Shown here: positions 1 through 9,048 of the stretch, one piece after another | Layout: each line of letters opens with the position of its first letter | Numbering within the stretch: the stretch's first letter is position 1 | Assembly (NCBI GenBank): GCA_016784735.1 | Contig: JADHUC010000016.1 | Location: 1-59,422, forward strand | DNA length: 59,422 bases | Reading direction: 5' to 3' | From: Pirellulaceae bacterium | Lineage (GTDB): Bacteria > Planctomycetota > Planctomycetia > Pirellulales > Pirellulaceae | Position numbers and translations under genes: made by a program | Notes under the pieces: model-generated | What the model was told of the DNA's origin: nothing | What the model saw: only the letters and a program-made list of their open reading frames with translations | Databases searched by the model: none

Positions 1-132
1 CAAGGAGAACTCGACTACGCCGGCTGCCGGGTTTCCTTCCTCGTCAACGTGCAGCCATATCACCACGTCATGATGGCCAAGCACGACGCGTTTTTCGTGG
101 TCGTTGCTTTTTCCGTTACAGACCAAACCTGA
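1..132 (+). CDS. C-terminal end of an unidentified protein (partial)
   Basis: The first frame is open from base 1 to a TGA at 130-132 and gives 43 residues ending in AFSVTDQT. The start lies outside the window. The segment has paired residues HH and MM and a hydrophobic FFVVVAF stretch, but no motif I can name. It is followed by a 430-base gap and then convergent genes, so it is probably the end of a separate transcript. I do not recognise the family. It could be a chance frame, but its composition looks coding. Confidence 0.4.
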   Translation, partial: QGELDYAGCRVSFLVNVQPYHHVMMAKHDAFFVVVAFSVTDQT

Positions 133-563
133 TTCGTCCGTCAACGTTTTGCGCAATTCCGCCCCGCGTATCGCAGGGGCACCTTCTCTCGGACAGACGA
201 AAATGCGAAAAGACATTGTGTGTTCCCTGGGCTGCGAATGGACACCACTTTGACATTGGAGGGCAAGACCAGTCGCCGACGGGGCTGCTAGCATACGACA
301 ACTGGACGATCAAGGCAGATAATCCTGTTTGGATTCCCTTCCCGGTGACCTGCCCCCTTTTGCTGCACTCCGACAGAGGGAACCAACAGGACAGTTAAGA
401 TTCTCGCCATTTGGCGATGATTTCCGTATAGCGAATCTTGCCAACTTCGCGTAGCGGAATCTGCTACAAGAGAGATCCCTGGCATGGGGTGTCGAGGCGG
501 CTGCTCGAAATCGCGGGCGGCAGTCGTTGACGAAATTGGTGAGGTCTCTTGGCGGCGTTCTCG
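133..563. other. Gene-poor gap with one paired-palindrome site
   Basis: No convincing coding frame is present. The short open frames on both strands overlap each other and lack a good ribosome binding site. The only structured sequence is the 17-bp palindrome pair at 428-467, described separately. The gap lies between the end of the partial gene at the left edge and the end of the minus-strand response regulator. Confidence 0.5.
428..467. promoter_or_regulatory. Paired 17-bp palindrome, site 1
   Basis: The right element GTAGCGGAATCTGCTAC (451-467) has perfect GTAGC/GCTAC arms around a 7-base spacer. A weaker copy, ATAGCGAATCTTGCCAA, lies at 428-444, with centres 23 bp apart. It lies downstream of the NarL regulator gene, so the regulated gene is unclear. 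A minus-strand frame starting at 313 is possible but unsupported. Confidence 0.5.
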
Positions 564-1262
564 CTAGAGATTCTCCAGCACCCACTGAGTGGCCTCGTGT
601 ATCAACTCGGTCCCGCTCTTGAGGTCCAGCTTGGTTTTCAGTCGCTCGCGGTAGGTGTCCACCGTGCTGGAACTCAAGTGTAGCTCTTTGGCAATTTCAC
701 CCGTTGCCAGGCCCTCGCCAATGAAGCGAAAGACCTCCAGTTCCCGGTCGGAGAGCGCGTCGATTGGCGAGTCTTGAAACGTCTTGCCGCAGACTCGAGC
801 ACGTTCGAGCATGCGGTTGGTGAATTCTTCGCTGAAGTACGTCTTGCCTTCCAGCACGCATCGGATGGCCGCAATGATCGTGCGGGCCGGGTCTTGCTTG
901 TTCACGTAGCCATCGGCGCCGGCGCGCAGAGCCCGTTCGCCATATAGTCGCTCGTCGTACATCGACGAAACGACAATACGCACGGACGCGGCGTGGGCTT
1001 TGATCCGCTTGATCAGTTCGATTCCATTGCCAGACTTCAGGCCGATATCGACGATGGCCAGATTGGGGCGCGATTGATGAACTTGCTGCATGGCCTGGGC
1101 TTCGTCCTCGGCCTCCCCGCAGATCTCCAGGTCCGGCTCGTTGCCGATCATCAGCCGCATTCCGTTGCGCAATAACTCATGATCGTCCACGATCAGCACG
1201 CGCGTCGCACGGGTATTGGGCGACTCATCTTGACCTGTCGCAGATTTCTTTCGTCCAGCCAT
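564..1262 (-). CDS. NarL/FixJ-type response regulator
   Basis: A two-component response regulator of 232 residues. The receiver begins VLIVDDHELLRNGM (acidic DD pair), has a phosphoacceptor region LAIVDIGLKSGNG and a conserved lysine in YVNKQD. The LuxR-type helix-turn-helix reads LSDRELEVFRFIGEGLATGE and the following AKELHLSSSTVDTYRERLKTKL. An AGGAT ribosome site lies about 8 bases before the ATG. It follows the CheB-CheR kinase gene on the same strand after 77 bp and is very likely its phosphorylation partner. It is a clear paralogue of the regulator at 23981-24643. The DNA target is unknown. I propose the paired palindromes in this window. Confidence 0.95.
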   Translation of the reverse strand: MAGRKKSATGQDESPNTRATRVLIVDDHELLRNGMRLMIGNEPDLEICGEAEDEAQAMQQVHQSRPNLAIVDIGLKSGNGIELIKRIKAHAASVRIVVSSMYDERLYGERALRAGADGYVNKQDPARTIIAAIRCVLEGKTYFSEEFTNRMLERARVCGKTFQDSPIDALSDRELEVFRFIGEGLATGEIAKELHLSSSTVDTYRERLKTKLDLKSGTELIHEATQWVLENL

Positions 1263-1339
1263 GTTGAATATCCTGTTTAACGTCCGGTGACACCGACCTT
1301 CGCCAGCGCGGTTTTCATTCTAAATATTGACGCGTTTAC

Positions 1340-4300
1340 TTACGGTGCTACTCCCCCCTCGGGCACCGAGCATCTCACGAGCGTTCCGCCGCCTGCAGCG
1401 GATTCTAGTTGCAGCGTTCCACCGATGAGGCCGGCGCGGTGACGCATGATGTGCACGCCCATGCCCAGCGCCTCTTCCACATCTTTCGAGATGCCCGTGC
1501 CATCGTCGCGCACCGAAAGTCTGATCCGGTCGTGATCCCGAAGCCGAATGACGACCCGGCTGCCCTGGCTATGCTTGATCGCGTTGTGGACCGCTTCCCG
1601 CGCGATAAGGAACAACTGCGTCGCCACGAAGTTGTCCTCCACCGCTACCGGTTCCAGGCATTCGAAAACACAGTCGACCTCGTGCAATTCGGCCGTTTCG
1701 CGGGCCAGGTTCTCCAAGGCAACGACCAACCCCTGACTGTCCACCGCCACGGGAAACATACCGTTGGCCAGCGCTCGCAATTGCTGTTGGGCCGCCTGGA
1801 CGCTCGCTTCCAATTTGGCTGCCACGTCGGTCTGCGACGACTTGCTGTCCAGTCCTTGTCTGAGGCTCGCAACCATCATCCCTATCGCAGTGATCTGCTG
1901 GCCCAGGCTGTCGTGCAGTTGTCGTCCCATGTTCTGTCGTTCCTGGTCTGACACTTCGGCAACCTGTTGCTCCAGCCGTTTGCGCTCGCGGATGTCATGT
2001 GTGATGCTGCAAAGCCCGCTGATTGTGCCCGACTTGTCTTTCACACTCGTCACGGTCAAAGCCACGTCGACCCGCCTCCCGTCCTTGTGCAGCCGCACCG
2101 TCTCGTAGTCCTGCACAACCTGTCCGCTCGTCACCTTCTGGTGAACCCACTCGAAGTCACGGGCTTGCTCGGGCGGCAACAGCATCGCAATGTGCTGCCC
2201 CTGGGCTTCTTGGGCAGAGTATCCGTACAGCCGCTCGGCCCCTTCGTTCCAGTCCTGGATCGTGCCATCCAAGCCCACGACCAGGATGCCAGCCGGGCTG
2301 GACTGAACGATGGCCGCCAGGCGGGCCTGCGACTCTTGGGCTTGACGGCGTTCGGTTGCGTCGCGTACCGACGCGACTGCAACCAAGTCATCGTTCAATT
2401 CCATCGGATTCGATTGGATATCGACGGGAAACTCGCTACCGTCCTTGCGACAGCCAACCAGGTCCAGGGAGACGCCCACGGGCCCCGCCGTCGGATTGGC
2501 GAAGAAGCCTGAACGGTGATCTGGATGCCGTGCCCGGAAGCGTTCCGGGATCAGTACCTCCACCGGTTGGCCCAACAGCTCGTTTCGCGAATGGCCGAAC
2601 ATGGCTTCCGCCCGCTCGTTGACCTTGACGATCCGGCCCTCTCGATCGATGATGACCAAAGCATCAGGGGCCGCCTCGACCAGCTTTTCGGCTTCGGCGG
2701 TACGTTGGGCGACACGTTGCTCCAAATGCTCGTTGAACGCTTTGAGTTGTTCTTCGGCTTGCCTGAATGCGGTCACGTCTTCGATGGCCAGCAGGATCTG
2801 GTCCGGACGACCGTCCTCGCGCGAAATGGCGCGGGCGTTGAGCATCATGCTGCGCCGGCCGATGTTCCGAAAATCGTGTTCCACACAAAAGTCGCTGAAG
2901 TTATGGTTCTGGGGCAGAACCTCTTCCAGCAACTGCCGCAGTCGTGGAATATCCCATTCGTGATCTGCCAGTTCGTAGATCAAGCGGTTTACCGTGTTCT
3001 GCGGCTTCTCCTGGAACGTTTCGTAGAACGAGCGATTGGCCGACTGCACGCGCATTTCGGCGTTCAGCACCAATAGCGGCTCGCGCACCGTTTCGACGAT
3101 GCCCTCGGCATACAGCCGAGCTTCCCGGACCTCGCGTTCGGCGCGCGCACGATCGGTGATATCGACAAAGGTGATCACCACGCCGTCGATGCGATTGTCC
3201 TCGGTGCGGTACGGCATGATGCGGCGGATGTACGAGCGGCCGTCCTCCGATTCGACTTGCTTCTCGATTGCCGTCAGGTCACCCAGCACGCTTTCGGCGT
3301 CCGCCAGCAGCGATTCGTCGCGGAAGTTCAGGGCCAGGTCGCGGATGGGCCGGCCCATGTCAGTGGCGATCACCCGAAACAGCCGGGTCGCGGCCGGCGT
3401 GAACCGCTTGATGCAGAATCGGCGGTCCAGGAAGATTGTGGCGATGTCCGTGCTGGACAGCAGATTGTTCAGGTCGTTGTTGGTCGATTCCAGCTCGCCG
3501 ATTTTCTGCTCCAACTGGCTGTTGACGGTCTGCAGCTCCTCGTTCAGCGACTGCAATTCCTCTTTCGACGTTTCCAGTTCCTCGTTGGTCGATTGCAATT
3601 CCTCGTTGATCGAAGTGACTTCTTCGTTGGTGGCCTGTAACTCTTCGTTCGAGGTTTCCAGTTCTTCGATCGTGCACCGCAGATCCTCGCGCGTGGCGTG
3701 CAACTCGTCTTCGAGCTGTTGAGTGATCGCTTCCTGGTCGGCAGCCGGCAGGGATTCTGCTTCTGTAGGTCCCAACGGTTCGGCGGGACCTGCTTCGGAC
3801 GGCGGACCTGCCTCAAGTAGCGGACCAAGTGCGGGCGATGCATCAGGTCCCGCTTGGCGAGCGGGACTTACTTCTTCGAACGTTACCAGCAACAGACCCT
3901 CGGCTTCGCGCGAATGCTCCAGCGGTTCAACAGTGAGACGAATCGGAAAGTACCTTCCCGCGCGTTTGACCCGCACGCTGGTGACGTTCACCGGCCGGTT
4001 GTCGCGGACCGCCTGGTGCACGGCCGAACGCAGCTTGGTCCGCAGGCCTTCGCGAGCCGTGGCCGTCAGTTCCAAGTTCGGCTCGCCCGTGGGCAGTTGC
4101 AGGTACTGGTCGATGGGGCCGTTCAGGTAAAGCACTTCTGCCTTGCGGTTGATCAGCACGCACGCCGGGGCGAACCGCTGGAGCATCAGTTGTTGGGCCA
4201 GGATGGTCAGCGAGCGGGCGCCCGGTTTCGCCAGTCGGGAAATTTCGGGCGCAGGCTGCCCGCGGTCGGCCTTGCTGATTGGGAACTCCAGCTTGTCGTG

Positions 4301-5845
4301 CCGCATGGGGCCGATACGGCGATAGATCCGCCACTTGCGCGACACCTGGTCGAACAGGTCGTGCGGCTGGCTGACGGTCTCGGCGTTGCCCAGAAACAAG
4401 TAGCCGCTTTCTCGCAGGGCGAAGTGGAACAGCGAGAGGATCTTTGTCTGCACTTCCGGCTCCAGGTAGATCAGCAAGTTGCGGCAACTCACCAAATCCA
4501 GTTTCGAGAAGGGCGGGTCGCTGATCAGGTTCTGTTCGGCGAACACCACCGCGTCGCGAATCTCCTTGCTAATGCGGTAAGTGTGCTCGCCTTTGATGAA
4601 GAACTGCCGCAGCCGTTCAGCCGGGACGTCGGCGGCGATGCTTTCCGGGTAGATGCCGGCGCGGGCGACGGCCAACGCGTCCTGGTCGATGTCCGAGGCA
4701 AACATCTGAATGTCGCACACTTTCTCGGCCGCTTGTAGCTGCTCGCTCAGCAGCATGGCGATCGAATAGGGCTCTTCGCCCGTGGCACAGCCGGCCACCC
4801 ACACGCGGATTGGAAAATCGTCCTGGTGTTCGCGGACCAGTGGGGCAACGACTTGCTTCTCCAGGACCTGCCAGGCTTGCGGATCGCGAAAAAAGTTGGT
4901 CACGCTGATCAACAGATCCTTGTACAGAGCCTCTACCTCTTCCCTGTCCTGCCGCAACCGTTCGACGTACTCGCCCATGTCCTGGATGTGGTTCAAACCC
5001 ATGCGGCGCTGGACCCGGCGAGTCAGGGTGCCTTTCTTGTAGCAACTGAAGTCGTACTTGATGCGGGCTCGCAACACGTTGACGACGGTATGCAGGTGGT
5101 CCGGCTCCTTTTCGACGAGCGGCGGCAGAGCGGCGGCGCCGTTGACGTACCAATGCCGCACGTAGCGGATCAACGTTTCGGGCATCTTCTCGATAGTCGA
5201 CACGTAATCGACCATGCCGGTGCCGATGGCGCTGCGGAGCATGCCGTCGTACTGTGCGGTTTCCGGGTCCTGAACCATGACCATGCCGCCGGCCGCTTTG
5301 ATCTCGCGCACGCCGAGCGTGCCGTCGGTGCCGGTGCCGGTCAGGATGATGCCGATGGCCCGCTCCTGATGGTCGTCGGCCAGCGAGCGGAGAAAGAAGT
5401 CGATGGGCACGCGCACGCCACGGCGTTCGATCGGTTCGGTCAGGTGCAGCATCTTGCCGCTGATGGTCAGGTACGCGTTGGGCGGGATGACGTAGACATG
5501 GTTTGGCTCGACCCGCATCTCGTCCCGGATCTGCACGACTGGCATGTCCGTGTGCCGGCCCAGCAGTTCGACCGTGAGGCTTTCGTGGTTGGGATCCAGA
5601 TGCTGGATCAGCACAAAGGCCATGCCGGTGTCCGCCGGCATGGCGGCAAAGAACTGCTTGAACGCATCCAGGCCACCAGCCGATGCCCCGATGCCGACCA
5701 CGGCGAACCCCGGCTTGCCCGCCTCGTTCACGTCAGGGTCCTGCACGACCTCCGCAGGCTTCCCCGCTGCCGTGTCTTTCCCGCTCGCTCCTCTACCGCC
5801 TTTCGCCGCCACCTTCTTCCATGCCGTTTGCTTCTTCTTAGCCAT
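1340..5845 (-). CDS. CheB-CheR-PAS hybrid sensor histidine kinase
   Basis: A 1501-residue cytoplasmic fusion with no membrane segment. After a basic linker, residues ~45-235 are a CheB methylesterase (GASAGG serine, QHLDP histidine, TGTDGTLG aspartate). Residues ~255-520 are a CheR methyltransferase (TNFFRDP, SAM-binding GCATGEEPYS, CRNLLIYLEPE). A PAS-like segment follows, then a Glu-rich coiled coil (repeated NEELQ/NEELE), then several PAS domains. A HisKA_3 region carries the phospho-histidine in GRQLHDSLGQQ, and an HATPase ends in RCSVPEGG. This family couples receptor-like methylation modules to phosphotransfer. The NarL regulator lies immediately downstream. A palindromic repeat encodes a Pro/Gly/Ala-rich linker at 3765-3871. 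No chemoreceptor gene is in view. Confidence 0.95.
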   Translation of the reverse strand: MAKKKQTAWKKVAAKGGRGASGKDTAAGKPAEVVQDPDVNEAGKPGFAVVGIGASAGGLDAFKQFFAAMPADTGMAFVLIQHLDPNHESLTVELLGRHTDMPVVQIRDEMRVEPNHVYVIPPNAYLTISGKMLHLTEPIERRGVRVPIDFFLRSLADDHQERAIGIILTGTGTDGTLGVREIKAAGGMVMVQDPETAQYDGMLRSAIGTGMVDYVSTIEKMPETLIRYVRHWYVNGAAALPPLVEKEPDHLHTVVNVLRARIKYDFSCYKKGTLTRRVQRRMGLNHIQDMGEYVERLRQDREEVEALYKDLLISVTNFFRDPQAWQVLEKQVVAPLVREHQDDFPIRVWVAGCATGEEPYSIAMLLSEQLQAAEKVCDIQMFASDIDQDALAVARAGIYPESIAADVPAERLRQFFIKGEHTYRISKEIRDAVVFAEQNLISDPPFSKLDLVSCRNLLIYLEPEVQTKILSLFHFALRESGYLFLGNAETVSQPHDLFDQVSRKWRIYRRIGPMRHDKLEFPISKADRGQPAPEISRLAKPGARSLTILAQQLMLQRFAPACVLINRKAEVLYLNGPIDQYLQLPTGEPNLELTATAREGLRTKLRSAVHQAVRDNRPVNVTSVRVKRAGRYFPIRLTVEPLEHSREAEGLLLVTFEEVSPARQAGPDASPALGPLLEAGPPSEAGPAEPLGPTEAESLPAADQEAITQQLEDELHATREDLRCTIEELETSNEELQATNEEVTSINEELQSTNEELETSKEELQSLNEELQTVNSQLEQKIGELESTNNDLNNLLSSTDIATIFLDRRFCIKRFTPAATRLFRVIATDMGRPIRDLALNFRDESLLADAESVLGDLTAIEKQVESEDGRSYIRRIMPYRTEDNRIDGVVITFVDITDRARAEREVREARLYAEGIVETVREPLLVLNAEMRVQSANRSFYETFQEKPQNTVNRLIYELADHEWDIPRLRQLLEEVLPQNHNFSDFCVEHDFRNIGRRSMMLNARAISREDGRPDQILLAIEDVTAFRQAEEQLKAFNEHLEQRVAQRTAEAEKLVEAAPDALVIIDREGRIVKVNERAEAMFGHSRNELLGQPVEVLIPERFRARHPDHRSGFFANPTAGPVGVSLDLVGCRKDGSEFPVDIQSNPMELNDDLVAVASVRDATERRQAQESQARLAAIVQSSPAGILVVGLDGTIQDWNEGAERLYGYSAQEAQGQHIAMLLPPEQARDFEWVHQKVTSGQVVQDYETVRLHKDGRRVDVALTVTSVKDKSGTISGLCSITHDIRERKRLEQQVAEVSDQERQNMGRQLHDSLGQQITAIGMMVASLRQGLDSKSSQTDVAAKLEASVQAAQQQLRALANGMFPVAVDSQGLVVALENLARETAELHEVDCVFECLEPVAVEDNFVATQLFLIAREAVHNAIKHSQGSRVVIRLRDHDRIRLSVRDDGTGISKDVEEALGMGVHIMRHRAGLIGGTLQLESAAGGGTLVRCSVPEGGVAP
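3765..3871. repeat. GTAGGTCCC-type palindromic repeat inside coding sequence
   Basis: The element is bounded by GTAGGTCCC (3765-3773) and GGGACTTAC (3863-3871) and contains further GGACC/GGTCC arms. It lies in frame within the CheB-CheR kinase gene, between the PAS-like segment and the coiled coil, and encodes a Pro/Gly/Ala-rich linker. A related element is in the M56 peptidase gene at 48282-48364. Confidence 0.6.
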
Positions 5846-6312
5846 TGCAGATCCTCAGAGAACTGCCAGCCCTAAACGTGGTTACACTCGACACGGCTAA
5901 TGATACTGCAATGCCGCGTCGTTTATAAGTATTCTAGCGCACTTGGGAATTGGGATGGCGAAGCTCCTTCTGAGCACACCTACGCCCGCTCCGCTCACGA
6001 GCCGGCGCACAAATCGAGTTCCGCGTGGCGTGCCAGTACCAGGTACGCACGGGCTTGTAGTGGAATTTACTACAACATCTTGGCGATATCCGCGACTTGT
6101 AACTGGCCCATGCGTTCGAAAGACTGTGTGATGCAGTGATAGGCATGTCTGGCAATCACTGCTCAAGTCTTGCGAAACCAAATCGCGGACTGCCACTAGC
6201 GCCAAACGGTTTTGGCACGCAGGACGTCGAGTTTGGAGCGTCACGCCGCGTTGGCGTCTGTTTTATGACAACCAGTTTTCCGGCTGTCGGCACTCGGCAG
6301 GGAGGAAAGACG
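5846..6312. other. Divergent intergenic region, CheB-CheR kinase / csrA
   Basis: 467 bp separate the start codons of the minus-strand kinase and csrA. I see no gene in it. It contains paired-palindrome site 2 about midway. The csrA ribosome binding site GGAGGAAAG (6301-6309) is very strong. Confidence 0.6.
6057..6096. promoter_or_regulatory. Paired 17-bp palindrome, site 2
   Basis: GTAGTGGAATTTACTAC (6057-6073, perfect GTAGT/ACTAC arms) is followed by TTGGCGATATCCGCGAC (6080-6096), with centres 23 bp apart. It lies between the divergent CheB-CheR kinase and csrA, so it could control either or both. Confidence 0.65.
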
Positions 6313-6525
6313 ATGTTGGTTTTGTCTCGAAAAGTGTCCGAGCGTGTTCAGATCGGCGATGGAATCGAAGTTACCGTGCTGCGAATCTGTGGCGGCATCG
6401 TGCGGCTCGGTTTTACCGCGCCGCCTGACGTCCAAATTCATCGCGAAGAAATCTATCGCAAAATCGCGAGCAAAGACGGCAAAGGCCCGCGGGAAGACGC
6501 TGAAGCCATCGACAAGTTCAAGTGA
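6313..6525 (+). CDS. csrA: CsrA carbon storage regulator
   Basis: A 70-residue RNA-binding post-transcriptional regulator. It opens MLVLSRKVSERVQIGDGIEV, continues with VRLGFTAPPDVQIHREEIY, and matches the CsrA family along its whole length. Arg6 and the VHRxEI-type region (here IHREEI) are the usual RNA-contact positions. The ATG at 6313 is chosen because the CsrA start is invariant and GGAGGAAAG lies 4 bases upstream; the frame is open further upstream without support. CsrA dimers bind ANGGA motifs in mRNA leaders, and such motifs occur in the peroxidase leader of this window. The next gene starts 16 bp downstream, so the two are probably co-transcribed. A second, broken csrA lies at 24999-25210. 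Confidence 0.95.
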   Translation: MLVLSRKVSERVQIGDGIEVTVLRICGGIVRLGFTAPPDVQIHREEIYRKIASKDGKGPREDAEAIDKFK

Positions 6526-6541
6526 GACAGGACGGATACTC

Positions 6542-7720
6542 ATGGACCATCGTCGGACGATCATCCGCCGGACACGCGAAGCAATTGCCAATCAAATGGA
6601 AGAAACCCTGCACGTGATCAGGCAGCACAGGGAACCGTTTGGTCAAGGTGATGAGCCGGCGCGCTCGTCCTGGAGGCTGCGACGGGCAGTGGCCGAAGCA
6701 GCAGCCGGCCTACCGCCCGATGCGCAAGCCGCAGTTGCGCAGATTCCGTTCGGACGCGGGATCGCCGAGCCTGAGCTGGAACCGGAACGCGAAGCGATCC
6801 AGCACATTGTCGACGCGGGAGCTTCGGCAGTAGAACCGCTGCTGCGTGAAAAGAGCCCGGACTTGACGGCGGAACAGATACTGGGCCTGGAGTTCCTCTG
6901 GCTGCTCTATATCCGCCCCATCTTGCCGATCGGCCGCAGGGGGGAAATGGCCAGCCCGCCCAGTTCCTGGAAGGTGATCGAGGACGAGCGAGCGTCCATC
7001 GACGAGGTGTTGAGGAGCGTCGGACAGATCCAACTGCTTGGACATCCCGAATACGACTGGGTCGGATCCGGCTTTCTGGTCGGCCAAAACTGCCTGATGA
7101 CAACTCGCCAGACGGCCGAGGTCTTTGCCAAACGCACCGCCGAAGGCAAATGGCAATTTCACCCGGGGATAAGCGCGTGGATTGACTTCCAAGCGGAGGA
7201 TCACGTGCAAACGGCGGCGGCCTGCCGCGTGCTGTCGATTCTTGGGGTCCACCAGCAGTACGATCTGGCGTTGCTCGAGGTCGAGTCGCCTCCGGGGACC
7301 TCGTTGGGGCCGATCGAGCCGCTGAATTTGTCGCACGAGCCGCCGTCGCAGATCGAAGGCCGGCCTGCTTACATGGTCGGCTATCCGATTCGCGACTCGC
7401 GTCGCGACGAGCCCGAGCGGCTGGCGAATGCCTTCCGCGACTGCTACAACGTCAAGGCGGTCCACCTTGGCCGGCTGTGCGGGCAGCGCCATTTCGGGGA
7501 TGCACAACTGCTCGAGCACGACTGTGCAATGCTCGGCTGCGTGCGCGGGTCGTGCCTGATGGATCTGGCGACGCACCAAGTATTGGGCATGCACGTGGCC
7601 GGGCGATTCCTGCAGAAAAGCACCGCGATTCCACTTTGGGTGCTGCGCGACGATCCGCTGATGCGGTCTGCCGGGTTGCGGTTCACAGCCGCACCGACCG
7701 GCAAGAGCACGACCGCGTAA
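6542..7720 (+). CDS. Trypsin/V8-like protease-fold protein with lost catalytic residues
   Basis: 392 residues. The C-terminal ~215 residues follow the trypsin-like pattern: WVGSGFLVG, then MTTRQTAEVF where active relatives have MTNRHV, then YDLALLEVE (Asp241), then GCVRGSCLMD where relatives have GGNSGSP, then VLGMHVAG. The catalytic histidine is therefore replaced by Gln190 and the serine by Arg335, while the aspartate remains. I infer a pseudoprotease that may bind peptides or act as a scaffold. The N-terminal 150 residues are helical and unassigned. There is no signal peptide. It starts 16 bp after csrA and probably shares its transcript. The ATG at 6542 is chosen because the upstream part of the open frame overlaps csrA. 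Confidence 0.75.
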   Translation: MDHRRTIIRRTREAIANQMEETLHVIRQHREPFGQGDEPARSSWRLRRAVAEAAAGLPPDAQAAVAQIPFGRGIAEPELEPEREAIQHIVDAGASAVEPLLREKSPDLTAEQILGLEFLWLLYIRPILPIGRRGEMASPPSSWKVIEDERASIDEVLRSVGQIQLLGHPEYDWVGSGFLVGQNCLMTTRQTAEVFAKRTAEGKWQFHPGISAWIDFQAEDHVQTAAACRVLSILGVHQQYDLALLEVESPPGTSLGPIEPLNLSHEPPSQIEGRPAYMVGYPIRDSRRDEPERLANAFRDCYNVKAVHLGRLCGQRHFGDAQLLEHDCAMLGCVRGSCLMDLATHQVLGMHVAGRFLQKSTAIPLWVLRDDPLMRSAGLRFTAAPTGKSTTA

Positions 7721-7783
7721 TTCCTCTTTTCATCGTCGCACCGGAATAGACAAAACAGGCTAGAGGCCAGTGCGCCGGCGATC

Positions 7784-7823
7784 GTGGAAGAATTCGCCAC
7801 AAGGCTTTGGCGGATTTCGCGAC
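7784..7823. promoter_or_regulatory. Paired 17-bp palindrome, site 3
   Basis: GTGGAAGAATTCGCCAC (7784-7800) is followed by TTGGCGGATTTCGCGAC (7807-7823), with centres 23 bp apart. It lies about 100 bp upstream of the first BON-domain gene, a normal distance for a promoter-proximal activator site. Confidence 0.6.
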
Positions 7824-7925
7824 TTGCGATCGGGGTCGGCTGTCTGCAAAATAGGGACACTAGTCTCGACTCGTCTCGCAAGCACGTCTCAGATTCTTTC
7901 AGGTCTTTCGCAACGGAGTCTCGCA

Positions 7926-8222
7926 ATGTCTGAAGCCTACGCTCGGAGGCTCACGCTCGAATCGAGCGAGGGCAATGAGCGACCGGCCGAAGAGCTTATC
8001 GAAAGCCGGATCACAGCCGATCTGCAGCAGTCGCTTTACCCGGCTATCTGTCGTGTTAGATGTCAGTTGAACGATGGCGTACTGACATTGCAGGGCCAAG
8101 TGCCAAGTTACTACCAGAAACAAGTTGTCCAAACTCTCGTGCGTAGTCGGCTGAACGGAACGGTAGTCGTCTGCAACCGAGTGGAAGTCGTTCCAGTCGA
8201 AGCGACGGGACGGCTGGATTGA
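7926..8222 (+). CDS. BON-domain protein
   Basis: 98 residues. A single BON (OsmY/nodulation) domain spans residues ~25-90: ESRITADLQQSL, a conserved LNDGVLTLQGQVPSYYQKQ core and VCNRVEVVPV. BON domains are small alpha/beta modules linked to membrane or phospholipid binding and stress. There is no obvious signal peptide, so a cytoplasmic or peripheral role is likely. The ATG at 7926 has GGAG about 9 bases upstream. It follows the pseudoprotease gene after 205 bp that contain palindrome site 3, so it probably has its own promoter. It leads into a second BON gene and a receiver gene. Confidence 0.85.
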   Translation: MSEAYARRLTLESSEGNERPAEELIESRITADLQQSLYPAICRVRCQLNDGVLTLQGQVPSYYQKQVVQTLVRSRLNGTVVVCNRVEVVPVEATGRLD

Positions 8223-8264
8223 TCCGCCTCAGAAAACGAGCCTCAAGCGAGGAGCCAGAAGCCC

Positions 8265-8552
8265 ATGTACCCGACGTTGACACAGTTCGACAACGAGGAG
8301 TTGACGCAGCGCGCCATCTATTCTCTGCACTCACGAGGCGTTCGTGGCGTGGAACGCATCGCCGTGAAAGTGACTGGGGGCGTGGTGATCGTCTCTGGTC
8401 AGTTGCCGTCGCCCGACGCGAAGCGCCTGTGCCTGGAGTGCTGCCGGCGCGTGGCGGGCGTGATTCGGATCGTCGATCAACTACACGTCCCTTTGGCGGC
8501 AACGGAAGACAGCCTCGGGTCCGGCTCGACCAGCGCGATCGCTGGGGGATGA
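8265..8552 (+). CDS. Second BON-domain protein
   Basis: 95 residues with a single BON-like domain at residues ~12-80 (LTQRAIYSLHSRGVRGVERI, then GGVVIVSGQLPSPDAKRL and VIRIVDQLHV). It differs enough from its neighbour to be an old duplication. A GAGGAG ribosome site precedes the ATG. It starts 42 bp after the first BON gene and ends 15 bp before the receiver gene, so the three form one operon. Two cysteines in LCLECCRR are unusual for the family. There is no signal peptide. Confidence 0.8.
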   Translation: MYPTLTQFDNEELTQRAIYSLHSRGVRGVERIAVKVTGGVVIVSGQLPSPDAKRLCLECCRRVAGVIRIVDQLHVPLAATEDSLGSGSTSAIAGG

Positions 8553-8567
8553 TGAGGGAAACGCCCC

Positions 8568-9029
8568 ATGGCTGCCATTCGAGTGTTGATTGCCGACCAA
8601 GATCAAGTCCTGTTGGAAACCTACAAGCGGTTCCTCGCGGACCGTGATGTCGAGCCTTCGTTTGCAGTCAGCGGCTTGGATTGCATCGGGTGTCTTCGAG
8701 ATTCTTGCCCGGATGTGCTGGTGCTCGACCCCGACTTGCACTGGGGCGACGGCGCCGGCGTCTTGGAGCGGATGTACGGCGATCCGCGTGTGCCAACGGT
8801 ACCGGTGATCCTGACCTCGGACGCACGCGACGCGGAGCAGTTGAGCCTTGTTCGGAAGTACCCCTTCGAAGTGTTCATGATAAAGCCCGTGAGCCCACAG
8901 GAGGTGTTGAAGAAGATCCGCGGCGTTCACTACAGCGCCCGGCCGGAAAGCCATCCCAATATGTCTGGTTCCGAGGCCGCAGCACGATGCAATAGCTGGC
9001 TTTCTGACATGCGATACAGCCCGGCATAA
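8568..9029 (+). CDS. Stand-alone receiver-domain response regulator
   Basis: 153 residues. The receiver runs from VLIADQDQVLLETY to MIKPVSPQEVLKKI. The phosphoacceptor is the aspartate in LVLDPDL, the conserved lysine is in MIKPV, and the acidic pocket is partly changed (ADQDQ). The last ~40 residues have no DNA-binding domain, so it probably acts by protein contact or as a phosphate shuttle. It lies 15 bp after the second BON gene. Its likely phosphodonor is the CheB-CheR kinase, but that is inference from proximity. Confidence 0.85.
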   Translation: MAAIRVLIADQDQVLLETYKRFLADRDVEPSFAVSGLDCIGCLRDSCPDVLVLDPDLHWGDGAGVLERMYGDPRVPTVPVILTSDARDAEQLSLVRKYPFEVFMIKPVSPQEVLKKIRGVHYSARPESHPNMSGSEAAARCNSWLSDMRYSPA

Positions 9030-9048
9030 GGCATATACCCATATCGTT

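Noticed and set aside
6136..6312. Longer N-terminus for CsrA
   Set aside because: The open frame continues upstream, but CsrA starts invariantly at MLVL and the strong ribosome site fixes 6313.
7807..7823. TTGGC...GC as a sigma-54 promoter
   Set aside because: Sigma-54 needs GG and GC 12 bases apart; here they are 10 apart. The symmetry and the 23-bp pairing fit a dimeric regulator site better.
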